From contig JBKJML010000090.1 in NCBI GenBank assembly GCA_046596415.1, positions 1 through 8,876 of the forward strand: a DNA stretch of 8,876 nt, in the 5' to 3' direction. Position numbers and translations under genes: made by a program. Numbering within the stretch: the first letter of the stretch is position 1; the number at the start of each line of letters is the position of its first letter. Under the pieces are notes generated by a model that was not told the DNA's origin, searched no databases, and saw only the letters and a program-made list of their open reading frames with translations. This DNA is from JBKJML01 sp046596415. Lineage in GTDB: Bacteria > Actinomycetota > Thermoleophilia > Gaiellales > Gaiellaceae. Shown piece by piece: positions 1-6,132 of the stretch.

Positions 1-374
1 TCGTCGTCCCCGCCCGCGATGTCGTGCTCGAGCAGGCCATGCACGAGTGTGGGGCCGCGATGGCCGGCCGACGGATGCACGACGAGGCCGGCGGGCTTGT
101 CGACGACGAGCAGGTGCTCGTCCTCGTAGGCGAGCCGGAGGTCCATCTGCTCTGGCTCGAGCGGTCCCGCCCCTTCGGGAAGCTCGAGCTCGACGAGCTC
201 GCCTCCCTCGACGCGATGGCTCTTCGCCCACGACTGCCCGTTGATCCGGACCGTCCCGCCCGACAGCACGCGTTCGGCTGCGGCCCGCGAGCCGAGCTCA
301 GGACGTTCCGCCAGCACGCGATCGAGTCGCGAGCCGGCGGCTACCCTAGGGACGCGAAAGCGGAGAGTTGCCAC
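1..374 (-). CDS. rluD: RluD-type 23S rRNA pseudouridine synthase (N-terminal part, runs off left edge)
   Basis: Members of the RluA/RluD family isomerise uridines to pseudouridine in large-subunit rRNA. The visible 124 codons begin VATLRFRVPRVAAGSRLD and contain an S4 RNA-binding domain at about residues 13-55 (SRLDRVLAERPELGSRAAA, then VLSGGTVRING). This is followed by the start of the catalytic domain, LRLAYEDEHLLVVDKPAGLV and VHPSAGHRGPTLVHGLL. The catalytic HRLD motif lies beyond the window. The start is taken as GTG at 374 because the S4 domain begins a few residues later; no clear ribosome binding site precedes it. The gene overlaps the end of lspA by 29 bases. The lspA-rluD pairing matches B. 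subtilis lspA-ylyB. Which uridines are modified cannot be told from this part; the family call is secure. Confidence 0.92.
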   Translation of the reverse strand, partial: MATLRFRVPRVAAGSRLDRVLAERPELGSRAAAERVLSGGTVRINGQSWAKSHRVEGGELVELELPEGAGPLEPEQMDLRLAYEDEHLLVVDKPAGLVVHPSAGHRGPTLVHGLLEHDIAGGDD

Positions 375-951
375 TGCGGCGCGGTACGTGTGGCGGCCGA
401 TCGGCCGCCAGGAGCGCAAGGAAGAGGATGCCGACGCCGACGACGATGAACATGTCGGCGAGGTTGAATGCGGGCCAGTAGCTCAGGTCGAGGAAGTCGG
501 TCACCCAGCCGAGGCGGATCCGATCGATCAGGTTCGAGATGCTGCCGCCGAGGACGAAACCGAGCGCGACCGGCAGCACCGGATGGCGGGCTCCGGAGCG
601 GCCGAAGAAGAGAAGCATCCACGCCACTGCGATGCTGGTCAGCACGATCACGATCGAGGTCGAGCGTGCGAAGAGGCCGAAGGCGATGCCCGAGTTCTGA
701 ACGTGGTGGATCGAGAACGGGCCGGCGATCTGCGCCTCCTCGCCGATCGAGAGAGCACTCGAGACGATGTACTTGGTCAGCTGGTCGGCGAGCACGGCGG
801 CGACTGCGATCGCGCCGAGCCCGGTCCACTGGCGCCTGCCGGCCGCGAGCGAGCGCTCTGCGCTCGAGATCGGACGCAGAGCATTCGTCGATGAGCCGAC
901 CCTGATGTCGGGCAGCACCCGTGGACGCGACTCGGGAGCCGGCTCGCTCAA
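346..951 (-). CDS. lspA: Lipoprotein signal peptidase (signal peptidase II)
   Basis: This membrane aspartyl protease removes the signal peptide of prolipoproteins after lipidation of the conserved cysteine. Numbered from the TTG at 951 (201 aa), four hydrophobic segments lie near residues 43-63, 98-116, 125-141 and 167-182. Family motifs are present: ADQLTK (D56), HVQNSGIAFGLF (about 83-94), GGSISNLIDR (N140, D143), VTDFLD (D152) and FNLAD (N163, D166). D152 and D166 match the catalytic pair of the Pseudomonas enzyme, with the 14-residue spacing I associate with actinobacterial LspA. The start is uncertain. ATG at 981 has no ribosome binding site and lies inside the upstream gene. TTG at 951 forms a TTGA overlap with that gene's stop and follows GGGAAGAGG. 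GTG at 918 is also possible (190 aa). The N-terminal roughly 40 residues are a charged cytoplasmic tail under any of these. Confidence 0.95.
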   Translation of the reverse strand: MSEPAPESRPRVLPDIRVGSSTNALRPISSAERSLAAGRRQWTGLGAIAVAAVLADQLTKYIVSSALSIGEEAQIAGPFSIHHVQNSGIAFGLFARSTSIVIVLTSIAVAWMLLFFGRSGARHPVLPVALGFVLGGSISNLIDRIRLGWVTDFLDLSYWPAFNLADMFIVVGVGILFLALLAADRPPHVPRRSGNSPLSRP

Positions 952-1319
952 GCCTCTTCCCGGCGCTTGTCCTCGATGCATTGCGTCGCGTACGGCAGCG
1001 CCTCGAGGCGTTCCAGGCCGATCTCCTTGCCGCAGGTGCGGCAGATGCCGAAGGTGCCGTCGTCGAGCCGCCCGAGCGCCGCGTCGATCTCACCGAGCAG
1101 CTGCTCCTCGCCGAGCTCCAGGCCCGCGTCGAGCTCCCGGTCGTAGGTGTCAGTGGCCGTGTCGGCCAGATGCTGGTCGCTGCCGGCGCTCGCGAGCTCG
1201 CCGGAGTCCCCGAGCAGGTCGCCGGGGTGGTCGCCCCGGATGTTCTCGATCGCAGCGACGACTTGCGCACGGCGCTCCGTCAGATCAGCGCGAAAGCGCT
1301 CGGTGTCGATCCGGCTCAT
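948..1319 (-). CDS. DksA/TraR-family zinc-finger protein (YlyA-like) with an altered fourth zinc ligand
   Basis: This 123-residue protein has the DksA/TraR plan: an N-terminal, mostly helical region with charged coiled-coil character (residues 1-88), then a C-terminal zinc-finger motif starting GICRTCGKEIGLERLEALPY. DksA acts on RNA polymerase through its secondary channel; whether this shorter relative does so is not shown by sequence. The finger normally has four cysteines, C-x2-C-x17-C-x2-C. Here C93, C96 and C114 are present but the fourth position is D117 (codon GAC), followed by KRREEA and the stop. ATG at 1319 is chosen because AAAGGAC stands six bases upstream and homology begins there; the open frame further upstream is low-complexity Arg/Pro sequence overlapping yggU. 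Start and yggU stop share an ATGA. B. subtilis has a protein of this family, YlyA, in the same position between the divIVA region and lspA. Confidence 0.88.
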   Translation of the reverse strand: MSRIDTERFRADLTERRAQVVAAIENIRGDHPGDLLGDSGELASAGSDQHLADTATDTYDRELDAGLELGEEQLLGEIDAALGRLDDGTFGICRTCGKEIGLERLEALPYATQCIEDKRREEA

Positions 1320-1603
1320 GTTTCGTCCTTTCCCCCAGCCGCGGTGAGGCGACGGTCTACGAGTGCCGGGCCGATCCCGACGACCTCGACGATCTTGTCT
1401 CGGCCGGCGCCGCCGGCAACGAGGCGAACATCGGCACGCGGCACGTGGAGCGCGTGGGCAAGCAGGGCGAGCACCTCGTCGTTGGCGCGGCCACGCTCGG
1501 GTGCCGCGGCGACCCTGACCTTCCACGCGTTGCCATGACGCCCGACGACTCCGGCGCGCCGGGCCCCCGGGGCCACTCGCAGCTGTACGCGCGTCGCCTC
1601 CAC
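1316..1603 (-). CDS. yggU: YggU / DUF167 family protein
   Basis: A small protein (95 aa) of the DUF167 family, whose biochemical role is not established. The family signature is seen in order: VQLRVAPGARRAGVVG, WKVRVAAAPERGRANDEVL, LLAHALHVPRADVRLVAG, then GAGRDKIVEVVG, where most members have a Ser-Arg-x-Lys stretch. The first codon is GTG at 1603, 19 bases after the divIVA stop, with no strong ribosome binding site; the domain begins within a few residues, so little can be missing. Its stop overlaps the next start (ATGA). In E. coli yggS, yggT and yggU are neighbours; the same three families occur here with sepF and divIVA interspersed. The family call is firm and the function unknown. Confidence 0.9.
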   Translation of the reverse strand: MEATRVQLRVAPGARRAGVVGRHGNAWKVRVAAAPERGRANDEVLALLAHALHVPRADVRLVAGGAGRDKIVEVVGIGPALVDRRLTAAGGKDET

Positions 1604-1622
1604 GGCGACAGGATAGCCGCGG

Positions 1623-2108
1623 CTAGCTGACGAGCCGGCGGATCTCGCCCGTCTTCTCGCCCGGGTCGTCCTTCGCCTCGGGCGCTGCCGTTTCTTCGTC
1701 GTTCGACTCGTTCACGGTCGCGAGGGCAGCTCGCATCAGTGCCTTGACGCGGCGCAGGTCGCCCTGGAGGCGCTCGTGCTCGGTGGAGGCGCGGCGGGTG
1801 ACAGCGCGCGCCTCGGCATGCGCCTCGCTCACGATCTGGTCTGCTTCACGGCGCGCCTGCTCCTTCAGCTCCGACGCGGAGCGCTCGGCCGAGACGAGCG
1901 TCGTGCGCAGCAGCGACTCGAGCTCCTTGTGACGCTTCAGCTCGCCGTCGAGGTGCTCAACGCGGTCGGCCATGTCCGCCCGCTCACGCCAGACATCCTC
2001 GAAGCTGTCCGCGATCTCCGCGAGCAGTCGGTCGACGGCGGGCCGGCCGTAGCCGAAGAGCCCGCGTGCGGGCTGAAGGTGCCTGATTTCGACCGGTGTC
2101 AGCGACAT
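1623..2108 (-). CDS. divIVA: DivIVA-family cell division / polarity protein
   Basis: DivIVA proteins bind curved membrane at septa and poles and recruit division or wall-growth proteins (Wag31 in actinobacteria). The 161-residue protein starts MSLTPVEIRHLQPARGLFGY, the typical N-terminal domain, followed by a coiled coil rich in Glu, Arg and Leu (about residues 28-130) and a short acidic tail. The membrane-contacting loop differs from B. subtilis: where that protein has F17-R18-G19-Y20, this one has L17-F18-G19-Y20. ATG at 2108 is chosen because AAGGAA lies six bases upstream and the family N-terminus begins there; the open frame continuing upstream lies inside yggT and is a shadow. It is 14 bases downstream of yggT. 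The coiled coil is short compared with mycobacterial Wag31. The family is secure; whether it directs polar growth or division cannot be read from sequence. Confidence 0.93.
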   Translation of the reverse strand: MSLTPVEIRHLQPARGLFGYGRPAVDRLLAEIADSFEDVWRERADMADRVEHLDGELKRHKELESLLRTTLVSAERSASELKEQARREADQIVSEAHAEARAVTRRASTEHERLQGDLRRVKALMRAALATVNESNDEETAAPEAKDDPGEKTGEIRRLVS

Positions 2109-2122
2109 GTGTGGTTCCTTCC

Positions 2123-2443
2123 CTAGAGCAGCGCCACGATCAAGGCATCGAGGAGCCGCTGGATGACGATCAGCGTGATGACGGCCACCATCGGTGAGAG
2201 GTCGAGCGGCCCGAGCGGCGGTACGAAGCGCCGGAAGATCCGTAGGTACGGGTCGCAGACGTCGTAGAGGAACCGTTGCACCCTGCTGAGCCACGGCTGG
2301 TACGGCAGGCGGATCCACGACGTGAGGATGTAGGCGAAGAGAAGCAGGATGTAGACGCCGACGAAGACGTCCACGAATCGCCGCACAGACGTAGCCGTGT
2401 CGGCGAGCAGACCGATGATGGCGAGAAGGTCGCCCACGGCCAC
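2123..2443 (-). CDS. yggT: YggT family membrane protein (YlmG-like)
   Basis: A 106-residue integral membrane protein of the YggT/YlmG family, found next to sepF in many Gram-positive bacteria and plastids and linked to division-site or envelope functions without a defined reaction. Two hydrophobic segments are visible: residues about 22-45 (RFVDVFVGVYILLLFAYILT) and about 83-106 (SPMVAVITLIVIQRLLDALI). Between them is the characteristic loop RVQRFLYDVCDPYLRIFRR followed by FVPPLGPLDLSP. The start is GTG at 2443; a second GTG two codons later (2437) is equally possible and neither has a clear ribosome binding site. It lies 26 bases after sepF, the largest gap in the gene series. Confidence 0.93.
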   Translation of the reverse strand: MAVGDLLAIIGLLADTATSVRRFVDVFVGVYILLLFAYILTSWIRLPYQPWLSRVQRFLYDVCDPYLRIFRRFVPPLGPLDLSPMVAVITLIVIQRLLDALIVALL

Positions 2444-2469
2444 TTCATTCTGGGTCAGGTCGGTTGTTC

Positions 2470-3012
2470 CTACGCCTGGTTGAAGAAGGCGCCGCGCTCG
2501 AGCATGCGAGCACGCTCCTCGGCGGAGACCTCGACATTTCGCGGCGTCAGCAGGAACACCTTGTCGGCGACCCGCTGCATACCCCCGTCGAGCGCATAGG
2601 TCAGGCCGCTGGCGAAGTCGATCAGCCGCTTCGAGAGATCCTGGTCGGCGCTCTGGAGGTTGAGGATGACCGGGGTCGCGTCCTTGAACTTGTCCGCGAT
2701 CTGCTGCGCATCGTTGAAGCTCCGCGGCAGGATCAGATGCACCTTCACCGAGGCGGGATTCGGCACCGACTCGACGCCGCGCAGCCGCGTCGGCGGACGC
2801 AACACTTGCGTCGTGCCGGTGGGCTCCGGGTCGGTCCAGTCGTCGAGGTCGCGGCCGCGGCGCGGCGAAAGCCGACGCACGTTGTGGCGATTCTCACGCG
2901 CGTAGCTGCGCTCGGCATCCTCCTCGGTGACATACCCCTCGTCGTCCCAGTCGTCCTCCTCGGCGATGCCGAAGTAGACGAGCGTGCGGTTCCAGACGTC
3001 GGAGAATCCCAT
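2470..3012 (-). CDS. sepF: SepF, cell division protein (FtsZ membrane anchor)
   Basis: SepF binds FtsZ, polymerises and ties the Z-ring to the membrane through an N-terminal amphipathic helix. The 180-residue protein begins MGFSDVWNRTLVYFGI, the membrane-targeting helix. A low-complexity acidic and Arg-rich linker follows (about residues 18-85), then the SepF domain at about 88-165 (VHLILPRSFNDAQQIADKF, VILNLQ, ADQDLSKRLIDFASGL, YALDGG, DKVFLLTP). The usual start is ATG at 3012, eleven bases after the yggS stop, but it has no ribosome binding site at normal distance. An in-frame TTG at 3021 has GAGGG eight bases upstream and would add three residues; it may be the real start. ftsZ itself is not in the window. 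Confidence 0.95.
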   Translation of the reverse strand: MGFSDVWNRTLVYFGIAEEDDWDDEGYVTEEDAERSYARENRHNVRRLSPRRGRDLDDWTDPEPTGTTQVLRPPTRLRGVESVPNPASVKVHLILPRSFNDAQQIADKFKDATPVILNLQSADQDLSKRLIDFASGLTYALDGGMQRVADKVFLLTPRNVEVSAEERARMLERGAFFNQA

Positions 3013-3023
3013 GGGCGGCAATG

Positions 3024-3653
3024 TTACTGCCCTCGATGGCCGCTGCCGGCCAGAACGACCGAGCCGAGCCGCACGAGCGTTGCCCCCTCGTCGACCGCGA
3101 CGCGGTAGTCCTGCGAGGTGCCCATCGAGAGCTCGGCCAGTCCGTGTTCCGCCGCCAGCTCCCGTAGGCGTCGAAAGAAGGGCCGCGACGCCTCCGGGTC
3201 GGCGGCCGGCGGCGGCATCGTCATCAGGCCGCGCGCCCCGGGATTGCGGTCGAGAAACGCGCCGAGCTCCTCCGGCGCGACGCCATGCTTCGACGGTTCG
3301 CCGCTCAGGTTCACCTCGACGAGCGCCGGTGCGGTGAGGCGCGTGGCCGCCGAGTCGGAGTCGAGCGAGTGGACCAGCTCGCAGAGGTCGCTCACGAGCT
3401 TCGCCTTGTTGGACTGGAGGTGCCCGATGAAGTGCCACCGGAACGCATCGCCGTAGCGCTCGTGCTTGGCCTGGAGGTCCTGGGCGCGGTTTTCGCCGAC
3501 GACGGCGATTCCGGCCTCGGCGAGCAGGGCCAGCCCGTCGAGCGGAACGTACTTCGTCGCGACGACGACGGTGACACCCGCACCGACCTCGCCGACGATC
3601 CGCTCGTAGCGCTCCCGCAGCTCCGCGACCGCCGGCAGGTCAGCCTCGGACAA
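3024..3653 (-). CDS. yggS: YggS/PROSC family PLP-binding protein
   Basis: This family (YggS, YlmE, human PLPBP) binds pyridoxal phosphate without a known catalytic reaction and helps keep free vitamin B6 and amino-acid pools in balance. The 209-residue protein shows the PLP lysine in VVVATKYV (K34), then GENRAQDLQAKHE, WHFIGHLQSNKAK, HSLDSD, ALVEVNLSGEPSKHG, LMTMPPP and LSMGTSQDYRVAVDEG. Two phosphate-side motifs are slightly unusual: MGTSQD where most members have MGMSxD, and VRLGSVVL where most have VRIGTxIF. The start is TTG at 3653, inside the end of pgeF; AGGGGG nine bases upstream supports it, as does the usual length. The 14-base overlap with pgeF suggests coupled translation. Confidence 0.94.
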   Translation of the reverse strand: MSEADLPAVAELRERYERIVGEVGAGVTVVVATKYVPLDGLALLAEAGIAVVGENRAQDLQAKHERYGDAFRWHFIGHLQSNKAKLVSDLCELVHSLDSDSAATRLTAPALVEVNLSGEPSKHGVAPEELGAFLDRNPGARGLMTMPPPAADPEASRPFFRRLRELAAEHGLAELSMGTSQDYRVAVDEGATLVRLGSVVLAGSGHRGQ

Positions 3654-4377
3654 GCGCGATCACCCCCTGCCGCCCAGTGCTGCCGGCGTCGCGCCGGTGT
3701 GAGAAGTAGAGCTCCGGGCGGCACGCGGTGCACTCGTCGAGGCGCTCCACCTCGTCCACGCCGCTGGCGCGGAGGGCGCGCTCGGCGGCCGTCCAGAGGT
3801 CGAGGTTCCGTCCGCTGACGACATCGTCGCCGAACGCCTCGCGGTAGGCAGCCGCGACCTCCTCCCCCACCTCGTAGCAGCACGGGCCGATCGACGGCCC
3901 GACGATCGCCGCGAGCGTGCCGCCGCCGAGCGCGTGGGCGCCGGCCGCCACGATCCCGGCGAGGAGACCGCGCCAGCCGGCGTGCAGCACTGCGACAGCC
4001 GGTGCCCTGGCCTCATCGGCCCGGGCGAGCGCGATCGGCAGGCAATCGGCCGCGAGGGCCAGGACGGCCTCGCCGGGCGTCTCGGTCCAGAGCCCGTCGC
4101 AACGGGGGTTGTCGGCCCGGGGCGTTGCAATCCCGCGCGCGTCCGCACGCAGCACGTCGCCACCGTGTATCTGCCAGGGCATGCTTGCGCGCTCTCCCGC
4201 TGCGTCGACGGCCTCGCAGAGGCGCCGCCGGTTCTCGAGCACCCGCTCGGGCTCGTCATCGGTGAGCAAACCGAGGTTCAGCGAGTCGTAAGGTCCTTCG
4301 CTGACGCCGCCGAGCCGAGTCGAGAACGCCACCTCATAGGGCCCGGGCGCCGCCCATCGCAGGAGCGGCACGCTCAC
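3640..4377 (-). CDS. pgeF: PgeF/YfiH family purine nucleoside phosphorylase (laccase-domain protein)
   Basis: YfiH/YlmD proteins were once called polyphenol oxidases. Members are now known as zinc-dependent purine nucleoside phosphorylases or adenosine deaminases, and E. coli PgeF (YfiH) also edits misincorporated peptidoglycan precursors. The 245-residue protein has the complete motif set: FSTRLGGVSEGPYDSLNLG, QIHGGDV (H71), CDGLWTETPGEAVLALAADC (C112), LHAGWRG (H132), VGPSIGPCCYEVG and LYFSHRRDAGSTGRQG. H71, C112 and H132 are the expected metal ligands. The start is GTG at 4377, overlapping the preceding stop as GTGA, with AGGAG five bases upstream. It lies directly before yggS and sepF, as ylmD-ylmE-ylmF do in B. 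subtilis. Confidence 0.94.
   Translation of the reverse strand: MSVPLLRWAAPGPYEVAFSTRLGGVSEGPYDSLNLGLLTDDEPERVLENRRRLCEAVDAAGERASMPWQIHGGDVLRADARGIATPRADNPRCDGLWTETPGEAVLALAADCLPIALARADEARAPAVAVLHAGWRGLLAGIVAAGAHALGGGTLAAIVGPSIGPCCYEVGEEVAAAYREAFGDDVVSGRNLDLWTAAERALRASGVDEVERLDECTACRPELYFSHRRDAGSTGRQGVIALVRG
3663..3668 (-). promoter_or_regulatory. Ribosome binding site of yggS
   Basis: AGGGGG, nine bases before TTG 3653 and inside the end of pgeF, supports the TTG start that gives YggS its normal length. Confidence 0.6.
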
Positions 4378-5681
4378 AGGAGCTCCTGCGTGGCGCGCTC
4401 GAGCAGGAACGCTTTGGTGTTTCGCTCGGGGCCCTCGACGACATCGTCGAGCAGGAGCGACAACACACGGCCGAGCTCCGGGCCAGGCGCGAATCCGGCT
4501 GCGATCAGATCGCCGCCGTCGACGGCCAGGTCGCCGAGGCGGTAGGGGCTCGCGCGCTCGCTCTCGACCAGCGCACCCAGCAGCTCGACGGCAACGAGCT
4601 CCTCGGCGCCCACGTTCTTCGAGCCGAGGTCGGCCCGCTTGTGCGCGACGAGTTCGCGAGCGAGCTCCTCGCCGTGAGCGCGCAGGAACCGGCGGGCGAA
4701 GAGCGCGTCGACGTTTTCGAGGCCGAACGCGTGGGCGCGCACAAGCCTCGTCACGTACGACCGCAGCCGAGTGGGATAGCGCAGCCTCCGGAGCACGTCG
4801 CGCGCGATCACGGCGCCGAGCTCTGCGTGGTCGACGTCATCGCGGTCGGCCGCGGGCTTGCCGAGATCGTGCATGAGCGCGCCGAGCCGCACCGCGAGGC
4901 TCGCGCCCGCGTCGGCGGCATTCTGGACGACGGCGAAGATGTGCTCCTCGAGTGGCAACGGCTGGCGTGCGGTCTCGAGGTCGTAGCCGATCGCGGGCAC
5001 GAACTCCGGGAAGAGCTCGACGAGCACCCCCGTGTCTCGAGCGAGCCGGAGCGCGCGCTCGGGCCGCGCTCCGAGCAGGAGCTTCGACAGCTCCCCCATG
5101 CCGTCTGCGCCGAGCCCGCCGCCGATCCGCTCGCCGGAGACGAGCCTGATCGTCGTTGCCTCCTCCTGCATCTGCCGCAACGTCCCGTCGTCCGGTTCGA
5201 GGCCGAGCTGCGACACGAAGCGCAAACCGCGCACGAGGCGCAGCGGGTCCTCCTGGAAGCTCCGCGGCGTGACCGTCCGTAGTACGCCGTCCCGGAGGTC
5301 GCGCGCACCGTCGAACGGGTCGACGATCTCGCCGGTGGTCAGCCGGCGCGCGATCGCGTTGACGGTGAAGTCGCGGCGCCGCATGTCGTCCTCGATCGAG
5401 AGCGAGGCGTCGGGAACGATCTCGAAGTCGTGCCGCCCGGGGCCGGTGCTCTGTTCGCGACGGGGAGGCGCGAGCTCGATCCCGGCCGGCGCTGCCGCGC
5501 GGACCGAGGCGTCGCGCGGATGCAGGCGGACGCCGACGACACGCCCGGCGACTTCGAGCTCCTCGACCTTTCCGTGTGGTGCGAGCAGGTCGCGTAGCTC
5601 GTCCAGCCCGACGCCGGGCACGACGAAGTCCTCGTCTTTTGCAGGCAGGCCGAGCAATTCGTCACGCACGGCACCGCCCAC
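4374..5681 (-). CDS. cca: tRNA nucleotidyltransferase (CCA-adding enzyme) with HD domain; N-terminus probably extends to CTG at 5750
   Basis: CCA enzymes add or repair the 3' CCA of tRNA. Counted from GTG at 5681 (435 aa), the polymerase head shows GGAVRDELLG, DED (D16, D18; metal-binding pair), GRVVGVRL, HDFEI, DDMRRRDFTVNAIA, DPFDGARDLRDG and EDPLRLVRGLRF. An HD domain follows (H247, H271-D272 in MHDLGKP, H285) and a C-terminal helical region ends with GGDLIAAGFAPGPELG and NTKAFLLERA. The GTG has no ribosome binding site and would delete the strand before the GG motif. The same frame reads upstream as FVESLGLDAYVVGGAVRD, typical of the family, and stays open to a stop at 5762-5764. The only possible start there is CTG at 5750, overlapping the end of ridA. 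I give the first canonical start as the boundary. Poly(A) polymerase or a partial (CC- or A-adding) activity cannot be excluded. Confidence 0.93.
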   Translation of the reverse strand: MGGAVRDELLGLPAKDEDFVVPGVGLDELRDLLAPHGKVEELEVAGRVVGVRLHPRDASVRAAAPAGIELAPPRREQSTGPGRHDFEIVPDASLSIEDDMRRRDFTVNAIARRLTTGEIVDPFDGARDLRDGVLRTVTPRSFQEDPLRLVRGLRFVSQLGLEPDDGTLRQMQEEATTIRLVSGERIGGGLGADGMGELSKLLLGARPERALRLARDTGVLVELFPEFVPAIGYDLETARQPLPLEEHIFAVVQNAADAGASLAVRLGALMHDLGKPAADRDDVDHAELGAVIARDVLRRLRYPTRLRSYVTRLVRAHAFGLENVDALFARRFLRAHGEELARELVAHKRADLGSKNVGAEELVAVELLGALVESERASPYRLGDLAVDGGDLIAAGFAPGPELGRVLSLLLDDVVEGPERNTKAFLLERATQELL

Positions 5682-5733
5682 GACGTACGCGTCGAGGCCG
5701 AGCGACTCGACGAAGGTGGAGACGGTGCTGGAT

Positions 5734-6120
5734 CTAGGCGAGAGCGACAGCTTCGATCTCGACTAGCGCGCCGGACGGCAACTTCGCCACCTCGACCGTC
5801 GAGCGGGCCGGCGGCTGCTCACCGACGTGGCGGGCGTAGACCTGGTTCATGCCGGCGAAGTCGTCCAGCCGCTGCAGGAAGACGGTCGTCTTCACGAGTC
5901 GGTCGAGGCCGGACCCGGCTTCCTCGAGGATCGCGCTCAGGTTCTTGAAGACCTGCTCGGTCTGTTCCTCGATCGTGCCACCGGTGAGCTCCTTCTCGCC
6001 GGGCACCAGTGCTAGCTGGCCGGAGACGAACACGAGCCCGGCGGCCTTGATCGCCTGGCTGTACGGCGCCCCCTGGAAGGGTGCGGGGGCGTGTTCGGTG
6101 CGAACGATCTGCTTCGTCAT
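5734..6120 (-). CDS. ridA: RidA family reactive enamine/imine deaminase
   Basis: RidA hydrolyses reactive enamine and imine intermediates, such as 2-aminoacrylate released by PLP enzymes, to keto acids and ammonia, protecting PLP-dependent enzymes in the cytosol. The 128-residue protein has the full-length trimeric fold signature: GAPYSQAI (Y20), LVFVSGQLALVPG, TEQVFKNLSAILEEAG, VKTTVFLQRLDDF, MNQVYARHVG and PARSTVEVAKLPSGALVEIE. R106 corresponds to the essential arginine of active RidA (R105 in E. coli and Salmonella numbering) and E122 to the conserved glutamate, so activity is expected. ATG at 6120 is preferred to ATG at 6147 because AAAGGAG lies five bases upstream and homology starts there. 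The gene starts 11 bases after the HisB-like gene and its ribosome binding site overlaps that gene's stop codon. Confidence 0.96.
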   Translation of the reverse strand: MTKQIVRTEHAPAPFQGAPYSQAIKAAGLVFVSGQLALVPGEKELTGGTIEEQTEQVFKNLSAILEEAGSGLDRLVKTTVFLQRLDDFAGMNQVYARHVGEQPPARSTVEVAKLPSGALVEIEAVALA

Positions 6121-6125
6121 CGAGA

Positions 6126-6132
6126 CTCCTTT
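6126..6132 (-). promoter_or_regulatory. Ribosome binding site of ridA
   Basis: AAAGGAG five bases before ATG 6120 fixes the ridA start and rules against the ATG at 6147. It overlaps the stop codon of the HisB-like gene (TGA, 6132-6134), so the two are probably translationally coupled. Confidence 0.8.

Noticed and set aside
181..205. Repeated GAGCTCGACGAGCTC-like stretch
   Set aside because: It encodes an ELVELEL run in RluD using favoured GC-rich codons; it is not an independent repeat element.
241..894. Long plus-strand open frame over the lspA region (217 aa), and similar ones at 767-1630, 3934-4545 and 7924-8637
   Set aside because: They lie antisense to or in other frames of genes with clear family motifs, have Arg/Ala/Gly-rich composition with no recognisable domain, and are the usual shadows in GC-rich DNA.
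341..1270. 309-residue minus-strand frame across lspA and the DksA-like gene
   Set aside because: Out of frame with both, very Arg/Ser-rich, no motifs; the two real genes explain this DNA.
1614..1625. 12-bp palindrome TAGCCGCGGCTA at the divIVA stop
   Set aside because: Too short to leave a useful loop, no T-tract, and it sits between closely spaced co-directional genes; chance in GC-rich sequence is likely.
4377..4388. 12-bp palindrome CAGGAGCTCCTG covering the pgeF ribosome binding site
   Set aside because: The arms are directly adjacent, so a stable hairpin hiding the site is unlikely; AGGAG alone accounts for half of it.
5734..5770. Possible programmed frameshift fusing RidA to the tRNA nucleotidyltransferase
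   Set aside because: The ridA end (CTC GCC TAG) lacks a recognised slippery site such as the prfB CUU-UGA type, and RidA ends at its normal family length. A CTG start is simpler, so I keep this only as a fallback.
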